A stretch of DNA of 64,000 nt from Kryptolebias marmoratus (taxonomy: Eukaryota > Chordata > Actinopteri > Cyprinodontiformes > Rivulidae): the NCBI RefSeq assembly GCF_001649575.2, contig NC_051432.1, positions 24,549,716 to 24,613,715 on the forward strand, written 5' to 3'. This document shows positions 46,404 through 58,014 of this stretch, in pieces. Each line of letters opens with the position of its first letter. Within the stretch, counting starts at the first letter, position 1. A program made the position numbers and the translations under genes. The notes beneath the pieces are model-generated. The model did no database searches and was not told the DNA's origin. It saw nothing but the letters and a program-made list of their open reading frames with translations.

Positions 46404-48975
46404 GGAGTGGACTGTATGCTGCATGAACAGCAGGAGAGGAGGAGAAAGCTATTATACATCCTGCCTGTTCTGCTAAGATACCTTCCCTCGCTCATGTTAT
46501 TATAACTTGAAGTACAATGACTTTGCAACTTTTGTGCATTTCCTTTCCCAGCAGCGGGAGCGTCGTTTCTCTGTGATCTCGTCATCTCGCAGAGCAACTC
46601 GCATCCCACTCAAAGTGACAGTTTGATCAAAAGAGACAAAGAAATTGAAAAGGGCTCTCCCCTGGTGGCTGGGCTGTAACAGCACGACAACTAAATTAAA
46701 TCACTTTTCTTTCTCTCCGCCTGCCTGCTGCCTGCCAACGTGTTATCTCTCTCCCCCCTCCCTCCTCCCAATTCAAGTTCTAACCTTGTTAGCTGAAAAT
46801 TGTCCAATTTGAGCTGATCGGTATTTTGTCCTTGAGGTTTTGGCTAGATTAGTAAATGTATTAGTTCTGGTATTGGAGTCATTGAATTTGGGAGGAACAC
46901 GATCCCTCTCTTTGCTACCATATGCTAACTTTTCCTAATGATGACGTGATTGGACTGCGTTGTTCTGGCAGGAAAATCCACCGGCAGCTGCCTCCTTATG
47001 AAAATACTGTGTTCACCTAATGGTCATGCGGTGAAAAGATTTTTAAATGTCAGATTTGCAGCCTAATAGAACGGTTTCTTGGGCGAGACTTTCAGACTTT
47101 CAGTTCTTCCTACAAATTTCTTGAGCTCCAGCTCAATCATCACCTTTTCACTTTTGATAGTATTAACTCTATGATCCTGTTTTATCGACATAAAGCCATT
47201 CACTTCAAAAGTCCAAGCTTGAGGCTCAGCTCACAGCCCTGCATCCTTTTTATGTTTTGATTTGATTCAAGAAGCTCCGACCAAACCTGGTTATTAGCAT
47301 CACTGCCACTGTGACCGTCTGGATAGCTTTTATTGATCACTCAAGTCTCTCTATGAAACAGCTTGCACTCTCTGAAGGATGTTCAACCCCTTCAGATGTC
47401 AAGATAAGTGATGAAGGCAGTTTTTTTTTTTCAATCAACATCTAGAAAGTATGCCACCTCTTAAATCATAGCAAAGATCATAACATGAAATAAAAGAAAG
47501 AAAAAGAGCTGCATAAGGGTTTCAATTTATATTCACATAAAAAAATCACCCAAGAAAGGAGCACTAAAACCCAAACAATGAGCTTAAATACAGAGAAGAA
47601 AACCTCCGCTGACTTTGACTTCTTGGCCTTTTGCATAATGAATTAATTAGTTAAGGGATTTAACAGAATGCTGCTAACAGCACAGGAGACAGAGTTGTGT
47701 ATAATATTCACATTTAGCCCAAAGAAATCTGACATAACATTTCTGTTAAGATTTGGTCCATTTGCTTGTTCTGTTCACCAAATACAACAAGAATCTGTAG
47801 GAAGTCCAACGAGCCTTCTAACTTGGTCGCAGCTAAATAATCATTTTAGTCCTCTAGGAAATTCGTCAAAATTAGGATTTTCCACAAATCTACAATAACC
47901 AAATCCGTCCCTTCATCCGGAGCTGCACTGATCTTGTGTGACAGCTGTCACTCTGGACGTGATGTTCCCAACTAATCATGATGTCCGTGAGGAAAAGGAA
48001 ACTTTGACATTTCATTTGATCTGCCAGCGCTGAAACACTCAGTTTTACCTGCTTTGAATTTTATTTTTAACCATCTTCAATAAAATGTTCTTTATGCAAA
48101 TATGTTTTTTATCTCTATTTCGGCTTTTATGCAGTAGTTTGTTTTTTTTAAATCAATTTGAATATGACAAAAACTGATTTGGACTGGCAATCTGAAAATA
48201 AATTTCACCTCACCATTGATGATTATAAATTAGCTGATTAGTAAGCTGAGCAGCAGCTTCAGATAAATGCCATTGATGTTTTGCAAATAGGGGAAAAAAA
48301 ATAGCTCAAGTTTAAAAAAAGGGAAATTAAATTTTGTTTTTGGTCTACCTATAAACCAAATCTGTCGCTGATCTTTATCTGCAAATCTCACTTTGTGGAT
48401 GGTATTAAGCAGCAGAAACAGTCCCTGAGACGTTTTCTAATGCAATTTGGTACGAGCCTTTTGGGATTTAGCTCAGCTCTTCCTCTAACCTCTTATATGA
48501 GCAGTTAAGATGGAGGGTGTGTAAGAGCTGGAAGTTACACAAGATGATGGAGGAAGAGAGCGGGGTGATAGAAGACGAAGGAAAGGCAGTTTAAAAGATT
48601 GATGGCGAGGGCAAAGATGATGGAGAGTGATGAGTTTGAGAGGAAGTCTCCTGTTTTTTTGTTTTTTTTCCTCCCTCTTTTGTGATGATGCCTCTTCCTT
48701 CCTCAGGTGCACAGTCTGCTTAAAAAAGGGGGATAAAACTACACACAAAGCCCTTCTGAAGATGAACAGTTTGACCAAATTGACAGTAAAATTTAAGCTC
48801 ACACACATGTGCACAGAAGTCCTCATTAGTTCAGCTAGCTAGCATTGTGCACACTCGAAGTGCTTTGAGAAGCGACTGGCCAATTATCCGTCGGCAAAGC
48901 AAACCAGTGAATCTTCTTAGCTGGCCACCAATTACTGCTCAATCTGATATAGCCCACAGCAGATTTCCCTCAGAG

Positions 48976-49033
<58 letters not shown>
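48976..49033 (+). repeat. Compound CT/CA microsatellite
   Basis: A CT run passes directly into a run of about 20 CA units, then GAGAGA. It is the longest microsatellite in the window and likely to be length-polymorphic. Confidence 0.97.
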
Positions 49034-49036
<3 letters not shown>

Positions 49037-51505
49037 AGAAAAAGCAGCAGGAACTAAGTGTGAGTGAATGACAGGAGGAATGGCCAGTTGGAGCCAAGGG
49101 AGCATGTCATTAACTTCATCCTTGTGGTCAGCCTTTAAACAAAACAATGATGGACACCTGCCCTTAAATCTGATATAAAATGATCACTTAAATAAGAGGA
49201 ACCAGGGCTTCTTAGACTGGCCTGTAACTAGAAGATATGATGGACACTTGGCTTTAAATTTAGTGTAATTACAGGACCTCGAGGTCAGACATAAATGGGG
49301 TTTTTTTGTCACCCAAAAGGAATAAACATCCCACATGTCAGAATTCCTTCAGCTCCTGCAGAGCGTTCTCTGAGAAATCAAAGTCCCAAATGTTGGAAAT
49401 TATGCATCAAAACATGAGATTTGATCAGGAAGCAGTGTGCGATGTCTTCTGGTTGCGGTACTTTGTACAATGTAGACAAAATGTGCAAAAAAAAAACAGC
49501 ACAAAAAACACGATGGCGATCAACGGGAGTTTGGCAGAACAGATGAGAAAACTTGGGGTTTTCTCTCAAATCCCCCCCCAGAACACGGAGAGTTCACAGC
49601 CAAGCTTCAGGAGACTTCAGTTATATTTTAGCTCAAAGGATTCTCTTCACAACTGCAAGTGAAGGGTCTTTTAACTTGTCATATCTCCTATATGAACCAC
49701 TGCAGAAACATAAAAATCCCCATGTACAACCATCAGTCTTCAGCCACTCGCGGTTCAAGAATTTGTAAGATCTGATTGAAACCTGCACAGTGCCTGTTTG
49801 AGGCTTAATTTTCAGTCTGCCTCTCATTAACTTGGTAGCCAGCGAGTGACAGACACAGATATGTGGTTACCATGGTGATCATAATAAGCCATTTCTTTTT
49901 TATCTTGGTTCTCTTTACACTTCTTTTCACCAAGATTTGGGCATTTTTTTATTAGTTTAGATTATTGCAGCTATGTTCCAAGTTACGTTGGAATTTTGGT
50001 CAGTAGCTGAATTGGCACCAGTCTAAATGTTTTCAAAAATGTTCTAGTTGTCATTAATCTCTCTAACAAACATCGACGATTTAAAAAACAACATCTCTGA
50101 TAATGTTAGTGGAACCTAAAGAGCTCGCTACATGCTGTACGTACAGTCAGCTCCAAATCACACAGGTCATCTCAGCTCACTTTGCAAAGAAAGGAATGTT
50201 TTTTTCTTCTTCTTCTTTTTAGTTTACAGTGTTTGGGGGTTAAGGGTGGTACAAAGCCATACCATAGAGCAAAGAGAGATTTTCAATGGCTCTCCAGAGA
50301 TTGCTGGAATTGTTTCATCTGACAGTGGCCTGACTGGCCACAACCAGGGCGTGTGTGCCTGCATTCATACTGCTGTCATTTTCGTAAAGTCCAAGGCATC
50401 TTCTGGGAGTTTTGTCTGAGAGAACTGATGGCACATTGTCAAACGACGCTCCACCCTGAGGCTCCCAGCGGAATCGCTTATAGGATTCCTGTCTGTGGGA
50501 GGAAAGTAGTTACAGTGGCTAAAATAGTTTCAATTCACTCACATCATAAATGGATGAGTGACTCATTCCTTTTGCATTTCTCTGTTCTGTCTTTTTCTTT
50601 GTTTTTATAGTTTTAGTAATGCTGACAAATTGGGCCTTATGGGAGCGCCTAATCTAGACGAGGTTAATTACCTCCATGATGGACGTCCAAAAAAAGAGTG
50701 ATTCTAAACATACTGATGCGTTGTGCTCCTAAAGGATTTTTAGGGAGTTATTTTTATTTAAAGAAGGCCTTCATGATTTTAAGAAAACACCCAGTTGTGA
50801 TAATACTGAATATTGCAGTGACAATGTAAGTATCTTCCCACATCACGATGCTCACAGTCTCCTCTCTGTGCTTCATCATCTCGGTCATCCAAATCTGTTG
50901 TGGGCATCAAGGCAGTCAGAGTCCATCTGATTGGCCAAATATATTACTGAAATGAAGAGTGTGAATATTAAAGTATTTAGTCATTTACTGCAGTCCTTTG
51001 CAGTGTAGATATTGCGCACATTAGTGACACAGAGAAGTCGCGTCTTCAGTTTAGACTTCGTCAAACTTCAGGTCTGTCTTGGCCGGGACACTCTCACAAG
51101 TTTTAATTTTCCTGGTTAAACAAAGGCTCAACTGAATAACAATAGTCACTAATGACAAAACAATAAACATTTATTTGTAACATTAAATTTACTCATTAGG
51201 AATATATTGATCACCCTGAAACTTTGCACTAATATTATTGCTTTTATACTTTGTTTGCTAGTGTTGAATTATTTTTAATAAATGTAATCAGCAGTTTTAC
51301 ATTTACTCTTTTTGTTTCTGATTAAAAAAAAAACCTTAGTTGTTTCCTTTTAAGTATTAGATTCATGGTTAGCTTCTTAGATCATTTATTTGGTTTTGTA
51401 ATTTACCATGAATAATGCACAACCCCTGAGTTTTACCAATGAAAAATAAACTTTGTACTTCACTGGTAGATAAACATATAAACTGCTGTCTTTAAATCTG
51501 TGCAG

Positions 51506-51678
51506 GTAAAGCAAATGTGAACATCCAGTGGGATGAGGATTCTACTGAGAGCTTTCCATCCAGACCAGTGAGGATAGTGTTTGTCCTTGTGATTCACGGA
51601 CGAGCCTCCCGCCAGTTCCAGCGCCTCTTCAAAGCCATCTACCACGTCTCTCACTACTATTACATACACGTTGACCAG
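51506..51678 (+). CDS. xylt1: xylt1 coding exon 4
   Basis: The 173-bp exon completes the Gly codon split by intron 3 and encodes 57 further residues. It starts [12 protein letters not shown], which includes the WDED sequence equivalent to human residues 313-316, continues through [20 protein letters not shown], the first beta-strand region of the GT-A fold, and ends YYYIHVDQ. The Asp of this last motif corresponds to human Asp361 at the UDP-xylose site. The final residue is Gln where human has Lys362. Acceptor tgtgcag and donor gtgagt are canonical; the exon ends in phase 0. Confidence 0.96.
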
Positions 51679-51813
51679 GTGAGTCTAAAATCACGTTCTG
51701 CCTCTTGATACATGAGGCCAGCCAGGAAGCTTCCTTTATATAAATGCAACTCATTTACAAATCTAATCTGTTAATATCAGCCAGAGTATTAATCACTTGG
51801 ATCTTTCTTTCAG
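51679..51813 (+). other. xylt1 intron 4 (135 bp)
   Basis: A very short phase-0 intron, gtgagt to tctttcag. It is the only compact intron in this part of the gene; its neighbours are 8.2 and 5.9 kb. Confidence 0.95.
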
Positions 51814-52016
51814 CGCTCTAACTACCTGCACCGGCAGGCACAGGTCTTGGCGTCCCATTATCCCAATGTGAGGGTGACGCCATGGCGCATGGCCACCATC
51901 TGGGGAGGAGCCAGTTTGCTGACCATGTATCTGCGCAGCATGGCCGACCTGCTGGCCATGAGAGACTGGAACTGGGACTTCTTCATCAATCTCAGCGCTG
52001 CCGACTACCCAATCAG
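51814..52016 (+). CDS. xylt1: xylt1 coding exon 5
   Basis: A 203-bp exon encoding 67 residues plus two bases of an Arg codon. It contains [27 protein letters not shown] and [14 protein letters not shown]. The Trp of TIWGG matches human Trp392, reported to contact the donor sugar nucleotide. NLS corresponds to the N-glycosylation sequon at human Asn421. The exon belongs to the nucleotide-binding half of the catalytic domain (Pfam Branch family, CAZy GT14). The donor is gtgaca, weaker than its neighbours but with GT. Confidence 0.97.
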
Positions 52017-54370
52017 GTGACAGCGGATGACCTAATGTCTCAATAAAGGGAGGGTAGAGGAGTCTTAAAGGGAAGATAGTTATGTGACTTTCTTAAGAAG
52101 CATTCAGTAAAGATCTGAAATCTTTACTTAGAACATGGTTTTCCTTGCAAGAATGCTGCCACTACAATACTGTCCTGCTCTCAGCCAATACAGAAGAAAT
52201 TCAATACACACTAGTCTGAGCTCCTGTGGTCAACTGTAAGCTTTAAATACAGTCAAACCAAACAGATCAATGAAGTAGAACCTCTGCTTTCTCAAACACT
52301 ATTCATTCATACCCTTTCTTCCCAGAGCCCACTTCCTTGTGTGCACTACATTGAATAGGTTACATGTTGAACTGATTGCAATTTAATTGCCTAAGGTCAA
52401 TGCCTATTGACTTTCCAGGCCTGTTGTGAACTGTACGGTTCAAAAGCCCTCTCTGCACTCAAAACCATCCCACTTAGGAGGCTGTAAAATGTAATTAAAA
52501 GCTGCAAAGTCCACATGAACAAGACGTGAAGTCATGGAAATAGCCTATTGGAGGAGAAACTAGTATGAGTTTATGGTCCTTCTGGGAGTTAAGGGTCTGC
52601 TGGGTTTTTGATGTAGCTCTGCAGCAGCCAATTAAAATCCTCCTATTAAGGAGAGAGTTATCTCCTCTACACAGCCAGATGTCCACCAGTTGAATTTAGA
52701 CAAGCTGTAATGGCCACTGGGTGAAAAAGATCTGATGACTCCACAGCTGGAGCTAAGATGCTGGAGCAAATGTGGATTTGGTTCATGGGCGGGTTCGGTC
52801 CTGTTGTTTTAGTCACTTTTACCATATTAATAAATGACACGCAGTCACACGTTTGACTCTGTTTTTGCATCTCTGCTGTGTACACGCCTGAGTTTGTGTC
52901 TTGCAGACTTGTAAGCTCAGTGTGTCTCAGCACGTGTTTATGTAAACTTGTGCATATTTATCCTGTCTAAACGCCTGTTAGGCTGTCTTTGTGCCTGATT
53001 AAAGGTATCTGCGAGTGTGTCTGGACCGACACGCTGTTTTCTTCCCGTCTTTTGCCTCCTCATTTGCATGGGGGTGATGTTGTTGAGAAAACGGCTGACA
53101 GTGGAGGTTTTAAGCCCCGTCTGTTGGGAAACAAAACGATTGATGGAGCAAAAGAGGGAGCCGAGAGGCAGAAATGACAGGGAGAGCCGGAGGAGAACGA
53201 ATAAGCAGTTAGAGAAGGGAAATGAGAGGGAACTGCGTGTTTTGGATCTGTGCAATATAAAAATATGGAAATTGCACTCTTGTATCTTTGCTTAGCAAGT
53301 GCATTTCCAACCACAGCTCGGATTTAACAGAGTCTGTGAAGAGTGTTTAAAGAGTTGAACTTGCAAATCTGGTCCTTTTTAAGTGTCAGGTCTGAGTTCA
53401 GGCCACTGCAAGAACCAGCCCCAATGTTGCTAAAGTGTCCACGAGCAACAAACAATAACCCATGCAGGGCTTTTTTTCAGCTGACAATTCTTTCTTATCT
53501 CTTTAGGAATGAGATCTGGAAAAAAAAGGCACTTTCATTTAGAAATAAACACATCAGCACTACTTTATTGATAAGAACTTACTAGCACCAAAACATATTG
53601 GATTAAACAGATGCCTCCTGCTTCACTGCAGATTTTCACACAACCTTTGACATGTCAGCTGGTGAAGTTTGGAATCAAACTAGCAACTTTTTAACTGAAA
53701 GAAAACCACTGAAGATCCTGAGCTACTATCTTTGCGTTAAACTAGAACTGTCCAACATGCATGACTGTTCCCTAAAACTGCACCAGTTTTGGGCACAGAA
53801 TGGCTCCTCGTTGTAAATGTACTGCGTTGGTGCAGACAGGAATGTGGGGGGCTCCCCGGCTCTGTACCGCCTGATTATTTCTGTTGTTATCAGTGGAACT
53901 GGAGACAAGCATTATTTCCCCTCTAATTCCCTGATAGTGTCTGTCCTGCCGCATGGATGGCTCTCAAAGGCAGTCCTGTGGGCGTCCACAGGGAGATATA
54001 CCATGTGTGTTCGTGTCGGTCTCTGTGAGCCTCAGTCCAAAGAGGCCAGAGGATGAGTTACATGTTTCTCTGTCAGTGAGCTCGCGCCGCTTTCCCAGCT
54101 TTCATCTATGCAGTCTTCTTGCTTTTTAGCTGTTTTTAAAGACCCCTTTATAGACTTTCTGGTGTGTTTAATAAGTTTCAGTTTTGATTATCTTATCTTC
54201 TTGACTTATTTGTGTTTAAAAGTACTAAAATGGTGTTTGTGGATAGGTTATAAACAATTAAAATCTTCTGTGTGGTAAATAGCTCTTGGAACGACCTCAG
54301 TTTGGAGGAATAGTGTTTATATCCTAACCAGATTGTCAAACTAGAGGGAAGTGTAAGTGGTGCCAATATC

Positions 54371-54485
54371 TAAAGCCTTGCCCACGTGGAAACACAGTTT
54401 TTCCAAAATGATCTATTTTTGTCGTTTCTAAATTTTGCATATTCAAAAAAAAAAAACTGATTCAGTGTGGACGGTCTCTAAGTGG
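54371..54485. mobile_element. Partial hAT-like MITE, same family as 28.3 kb
   Basis: Begins 'gccttgcccacgtggaaac' and 'acagtttttccaaaatg', nearly the same as 28314-28350, and ends near 'ttcagtgtggacggtctct'. It is a short derivative or fragment of the family. Confidence 0.6.
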
Positions 54486-55035
54486 ATTGCTGTTCTCTTA
54501 AAACAATATGAATCTCAAACATTTCATAGTGGTTCTTGCAAACCACGTTTTACACATTTTTATTTTATCAAAAATATTATCCTACCAGAAAAGCCACAGG
54601 CTACAGTTAGCTCTTGCTGCTGTTTTGAGCTTGCATATAACCACAAAATTATGTGTAAATAATTACATAATGCAAAACCAACGGTGGTGTAAAGGGTTAT
54701 AAAATAGCTTTCACATGAGCTCCACTTCGCCTCATTCAGACCAGCTATCTCATCAATCCAGTAAGAAATAAAATATTTCTCCAAATTGAGGTCAACAGGT
54801 GATGTTCATAACATTTCCACAAAACCCCACTTCCAAAAAAAATCTGATCTATTAGTTTAACTTTACTCTTAAAGTGATGTTGGATTACATTCCCTTCTTT
54901 AAAAATTAAACATTTATTACAATTTAGTACTTTTAAACAAATTTTTTGTTTGAAAAATGCTCGTTCATGAGCTCAGTCACAGCCCTTTGGAGTAAATATC
55001 AAATAAAATTAAAAGTTTAGGACATAACAGTAAGG

Positions 55036-55096
55036 TTGTGTGTGCTCACGTATATGTGCGTGTGTGCATGTGTGTGTGCGTGTGTGTGTGTGTGCG
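55036..55096 (+). repeat. Interrupted TG microsatellite
   Basis: TG-rich tract with CTCACGTATA, CG and CA interruptions. A smaller TG run lies at 55230-55265. Confidence 0.92.
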
Positions 55097-56802
55097 TTTG
55101 CTAGTGTGAACACCACTGTGAGACAGAGTGGCTACAGGCCTGACAGTAAGCAAACTGCACCCAGTGGACAGGGTGACCACTCAGGTGGCAAATCTGGAGC
55201 TTGACGTGAATTCCCCTGGTTTAGTGTTTGTGCATGTGTGTGTGTCTATATATGTGTGTGTGTTTTTATGCCCACAGGCATCTGTGTGTCTGTGTGCAAG
55301 CACGGTATTCTGTATTGTCACAATGTGCAGACTAACAGCTACACAATGTGTGCAGGGGAAGTCGAGACAGAGCACATCATCAGTCAGGCTTTATGGCTCA
55401 AGACCTCCTAAGATAAGCCCCCCAGGCTGTGAAATTGCTCCTTCAAGGGAAAATGACATTAATATGCACTTGTCCCTCCCCCCACTGATCCTTGAGCCTC
55501 ACTGCTCTTTTAGAAAGACAAGCCAAGCCATCATGAAAGGCTCCACCGCAGATGAAATGTTAGAGCCATTGACTGGGGCATAGCCTGCAGAGCAAAGCTT
55601 TTAGCCTGTCTAGCCTGTGTATGAGGAAGTAGACTCCTCTACAGTGTTAGAGCAGCATGGAGTCATTCATCAAAATCATGGATAGCACGTTCTTTTGTAT
55701 AATCCTAAATAGCTTGAACAGCTTGAAGGAACCGAAGGACTGATACTGGGAATGGCCGAGGTCTTTAATTGATCGCTATGTGACTCAAAACCCTTCAACA
55801 TTTGCTTTCAAACCTCAAATATTTCTCTGCAACATTTAAGTCCCCCTCTGCTCAGGAATGTGATTGTGGCATTGTTCCTTTCAATTGGATTTGTGACATG
55901 ATATATGTGCCGTTTGGAATTTAAAAGCTGGTTTCATCTACAGACGAGGAACGTTTCTCTGTGCTCACTTAAAATGTAAGATTTATAGGTTTGCTTATGT
56001 GGCATTATAAATACTTTAGAAGCCAGTTGTGGTTCAGGAAGCAGTTTACATAGCTGTGATGTGGAAGTTTGAAACCTTAAGTGCAAAAAAAAAACTGGGT
56101 GTTTTTATTGGTATGTTTTCTCGCGTCTCTTCCTCATATCTCACTGATATCCTCATTACTGGACACAAGAAAATAAGCCTAGTTCAAATTTCAGAATTAT
56201 TGCCATCCACAGTGTTTGTTTCTATTAGATTTATCCCTCAAAGACACTGCTGATCTGCTTAACAAGGATTCAAATGTGGCACAATCAGAATATATAGACA
56301 ATGGCAGTAAATAAATAATTTTTTCGACCCACTTTGAAGCAGCAATAACAGCTCAAACACAAGGACCAATAAAGGGCTCCATCACTCATAGAAATGTTTT
56401 TACCAGTCCCTTAAAGTAATCATGAAACAGTATCTTTCTTTATCTGTTATTTCTGAGTGAAGCTGAAATCTGGGTCAGTGATATTAAAGTTTTATCACAT
56501 GTAGAGTCGCAGCTACAACAAAGATTAAGTATCCCAGCTTTTAATGAAAACATCATAATGCAGTCAAATAGCAAGCCTATATTTATGTTTATGATCATGT
56601 AAGCTGAACACTTTTACTCATGTTAGGGTGGCGTTACAGACTCAGATAAATTTGTTGGTCTTCTTACAGCTCATTGAAACAATGCTCCATTTCTCATGAA
56701 AAGTGATTCAGTTAAAAGCAATTATCTAATGTATATCTGTGTGCTTTTAGTATGTGATAGTGAAAAAAAGGCCTTGTTGTTACAATAATATCCTAAAATA
56801 GT

Positions 56803-57488
56803 ATGGACAGATTTGTTGGTACCCTTAATGAGTAAATTAATTCTTGCATTATAATCATGTTTCAAACTAAGTGGTTGACCTTGATTAGTATCACAGGAAC
56901 CCTAAAGATGTTCATCAGACATACAGCCTATTTAAAAGGAACAAACATGTAACCGTCTGGTATCGCTGTGAGCGTCACACTGAACAGAGCAGAGAAAGAG
57001 AAGGTGGGAGCAGTCTGTGGAGCTCAGAGAAACGATTACATGTTAAAGCTAAAAGCTACAAGAGTATCTCCAAGCAGCTTCATGTTCCTCTGAACACAGC
57101 TGTCAATATCATTAAAAAAGATAAGGTTCATGGGATTGTAACCAACAACCCAGGATGTGGACGCAAGAAGAAATGCGATCCCTGGCTGATCAGACTGATA
57201 GTGCAGATGGTAGAAGGAAACAATCCAAAACCATCCGAGCCGAACTCCAAGGTCAAGATACGTCTTTTTCTGATTGCACCATCCATTACATTTTGAATCA
57301 TAAAGATCTCTGTGGAAAAACACTCAGGAGGCTCCACTAATGATACTAAATAGAAAAAAGAGGCAGAAATTCACCAAAACCCAAAGTTTCAGGGAAAATT
57401 TCTGGGACTGATGAGACAAGCTGGAGTTTTTTGGCTAGTTACGTCATGTTTTTTGATTATTGTGGAAGGGTACCAACAAATTTATCTA
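56803..57488 (+). mobile_element. Tc1-derived MITE with terminal inverted repeats
   Basis: A 16-bp perfect inverted repeat, atttgttggtaccctt at 56811-56826 and its complement at 57466-57481, lies just inside more decayed outer ends. The interior encodes broken transposase pieces: HVKAKSYKSISKQLHVP (second helix-turn-helix of the paired-like DNA-binding domain), NNPGCGRKKK (GRPR-like hinge) and KTIRAELQGQDTSFSDCTIH. The catalytic DDE region is deleted apart from a trace near 57405-57435. Stops interrupt all frames, so it is non-autonomous. The internal frames 57036-57340 are parts of this relic. Confidence 0.88.
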
Positions 57489-57933
57489 TCAGCTCTACGT
57501 AAACAAGTTTATTTTATATCTGTAGTTATAGGTCTTTTTCTGTTCTCAGGTCCCAAATACTAAAAGAGTGTTCCTAGTAAAAAAGATGATGCAACGGTAT
57601 GATAAAGGTGTCTCTGTTCCAAATCTTTTCAGATTTTTTTTTCAGGGATTAAATCAAACATTTCATAAGTCATTAACATTTTTCCGGTTTAGGTTTCATT
57701 TTGTTTCAGGTTGTAGTTTTGTGGGAATGATCTGCAAATTCCTAAATTCTGTATAATTAATATTTTATACGTCATCTTTAAAGCCGGCTTGTAAAAGATG
57801 AACTCATTTGGCGTAACTGTCCTCCAAAAGTCATCACACCTATAATTTGTGCTGCAGAATCAGTTTCCCACTGCTAGAACAGACCTCACCAGATGTTCGC
57901 AGTCAAAAGTAAATCATTTTCTTTCCTTTTTAG

Positions 57934-58014
57934 GACCAACAACCAGCTGGTGGCCTTCCTGTCCAAATACAGAGACATGAATTTCATTAAGTCCCATGGC
58001 AGGGACAATGCAAG
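57934..58014 (+). CDS. xylt1: xylt1 coding exon 6
   Basis: An 81-bp exon, phase 2 at both ends. It completes an Arg codon and encodes [17 protein letters not shown], then IKSHGRDNA, plus the start of another Arg codon. KSHGRDN is invariant between human XYLT1 and XYLT2 as I recall them. The human counterpart begins at coding position 1290, a boundary known from a splice-site mutation in the skeletal dysplasia literature, so the intron position is conserved between fish and human. Acceptor ttttag and donor gtaaga. Confidence 0.96.

Larger units (their letters stand above)
43278..51505 (+). other. xylt1 intron 3 (8.2 kb)
   Basis: A phase-1 GT-AG intron between exons 3 and 4. It contains a decayed hAT-like MITE, a LINE tail, a RepA tandem pair and three CA-type microsatellites, listed separately. 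The remaining sequence (44301-45179, 46404-48970, 49034-51505) shows no gene. The 46740-47040 interval is free of obvious repeats and may be conserved, but this was not tested. The acceptor is aatctgtgcag. Confidence 0.85.
52017..57933 (+). other. xylt1 intron 5 (5.9 kb)
   Basis: A phase-2 intron. It carries a partial hAT-like MITE near 54.4 kb, a TG microsatellite at 55.0 kb and a Tc1-derived MITE at 56.8 kb. The 55128-55583 plus frame of 151 codons starts in TG-rich sequence and has no domain; I consider it chance. Open frames around 52938-53314 lie on both strands and are also unsupported. The acceptor is tcctttttag. Confidence 0.85.

Noticed and set aside
55128..55583. 151-codon frame in xylt1 intron 5
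   Set aside because: Begins beside a TG microsatellite that yields alternating Val/Cys. No motif and no splice signals joining it to xylt1.
57036..57340. Small frames suggesting a short gene in intron 5
   Set aside because: They are remnants (and reverse complements) of Tc1-type transposase inside a deleted element with terminal inverted repeats.
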